Below the pieces are notes generated by a model. The model saw only the letters and a program-made list of their open reading frames with translations. It had not been told where the DNA came from and made no database searches. A stretch of 64,000 nt of DNA from Pseudorhodobacter aquimaris (GTDB lineage: Bacteria > Pseudomonadota > Alphaproteobacteria > Rhodobacterales > Rhodobacteraceae): contig NZ_LGHS01000052.1 in NCBI RefSeq assembly GCF_001202025.1, forward strand, positions 226,945-290,944, read 5' to 3'. Position numbers and translations under genes: made by a program. Below are positions 63,997 through 64,000 of this stretch, one piece after another. Each line of letters opens with the position of its first letter. Position 1 is the first letter of the stretch.

Positions 63997-64000
63997 AGCC

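Larger units (their letters stand above)
63207..64000 (-). mobile_element. IS21-family insertion sequence, istB end
   Basis: The left visible end starts TGTTGATTGTCACTGAGAAC right at the break in hyuA. Two terminal repeats and the istB gene follow. The istA transposase and the other end lie beyond the right edge, so the length and target duplication cannot be seen. Confidence 0.8.

Overview
The window reads as a chromosomal segment of an alphaproteobacterium of the order Rhodobacterales (Roseobacter/Rhodobacter type). This rests on gene content and order: a regB / senC-regA-hvrA redox-control cluster with ahcY close by, a type-1 (3S)-malyl-CoA lyase, AddAB recombination enzymes, an AmgK-MurU cell-wall recycling pair, a hemD / mitofilin-like / HemY-like block divergent from tsaD-gpsA, and a large RTX-Hint protein. 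Coding density is high nearly everywhere, with many ATGA-type overlaps. The exceptions are one degraded stretch (about 29.7-32.2 kb) and the right edge.

Layout: 0-6 kb is a plus-strand run of hslO (partial), a Nudix CoA pyrophosphatase, cca, an ABC exporter, an rRNA m5U methyltransferase and a bacterial voltage-gated sodium channel. 6-8 kb holds two YkuD L,D-transpeptidase-like proteins around a CAP-domain lipoprotein. 7.9-11.7 kb is a minus-strand FbpABC-like uptake system, divergent from a tctCBA tripartite tricarboxylate transporter (11.9-14.8 kb).

From 24.95 kb down to 14.86 kb nine minus-strand genes lie almost end to end: binding protein, ATPase, fused permease, DeoR regulator, inositol-monophosphatase-like phosphatase, N-formylglutamate-amidohydrolase-like enzyme, glutamine-synthetase-like ligase, aldehyde dehydrogenase and iron alcohol dehydrogenase. 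I read this as one import-and-catabolism operon that probably works through gamma-glutamylated intermediates (glutamylate, oxidise alcohol to aldehyde to acid, remove glutamate). The substrate is unknown; a phosphorylated amino alcohol would fit. It is the best candidate here for a poorly described system.

25.2-29.7 kb holds guanine deaminase and a 1029-residue RTX-Hint protein. 29.7-32.2 kb is a graveyard of IS66, IS5-family and tyrosine-integrase fragments ending beside a tRNA-Thr(CGT) gene, probably the remains of an integrated element. 32.4-39.5 kb carries the HemY-like protein, a mitofilin-like gene split by a frameshift, hemD, tsaD, gpsA and small conserved genes. 39.7-44.9 kb is ahcY plus the Reg cluster. 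45-55.5 kb is one plus-strand run: a PAS protein, tsaE, amgK, murU, addB, addA and trxA. 55.5-61.6 kb has carbon-metabolism genes (glycerate kinase, malyl-CoA lyase, D-amino acid transaminase, CoA-transferase) and a secreted trypsin-like protease. The window ends with a glutathione S-transferase and a hyuA gene cut by an IS21-family insertion whose istB is seen at the right edge.

All calls come from reading the sequence and from recalled family signatures; no database search was run.
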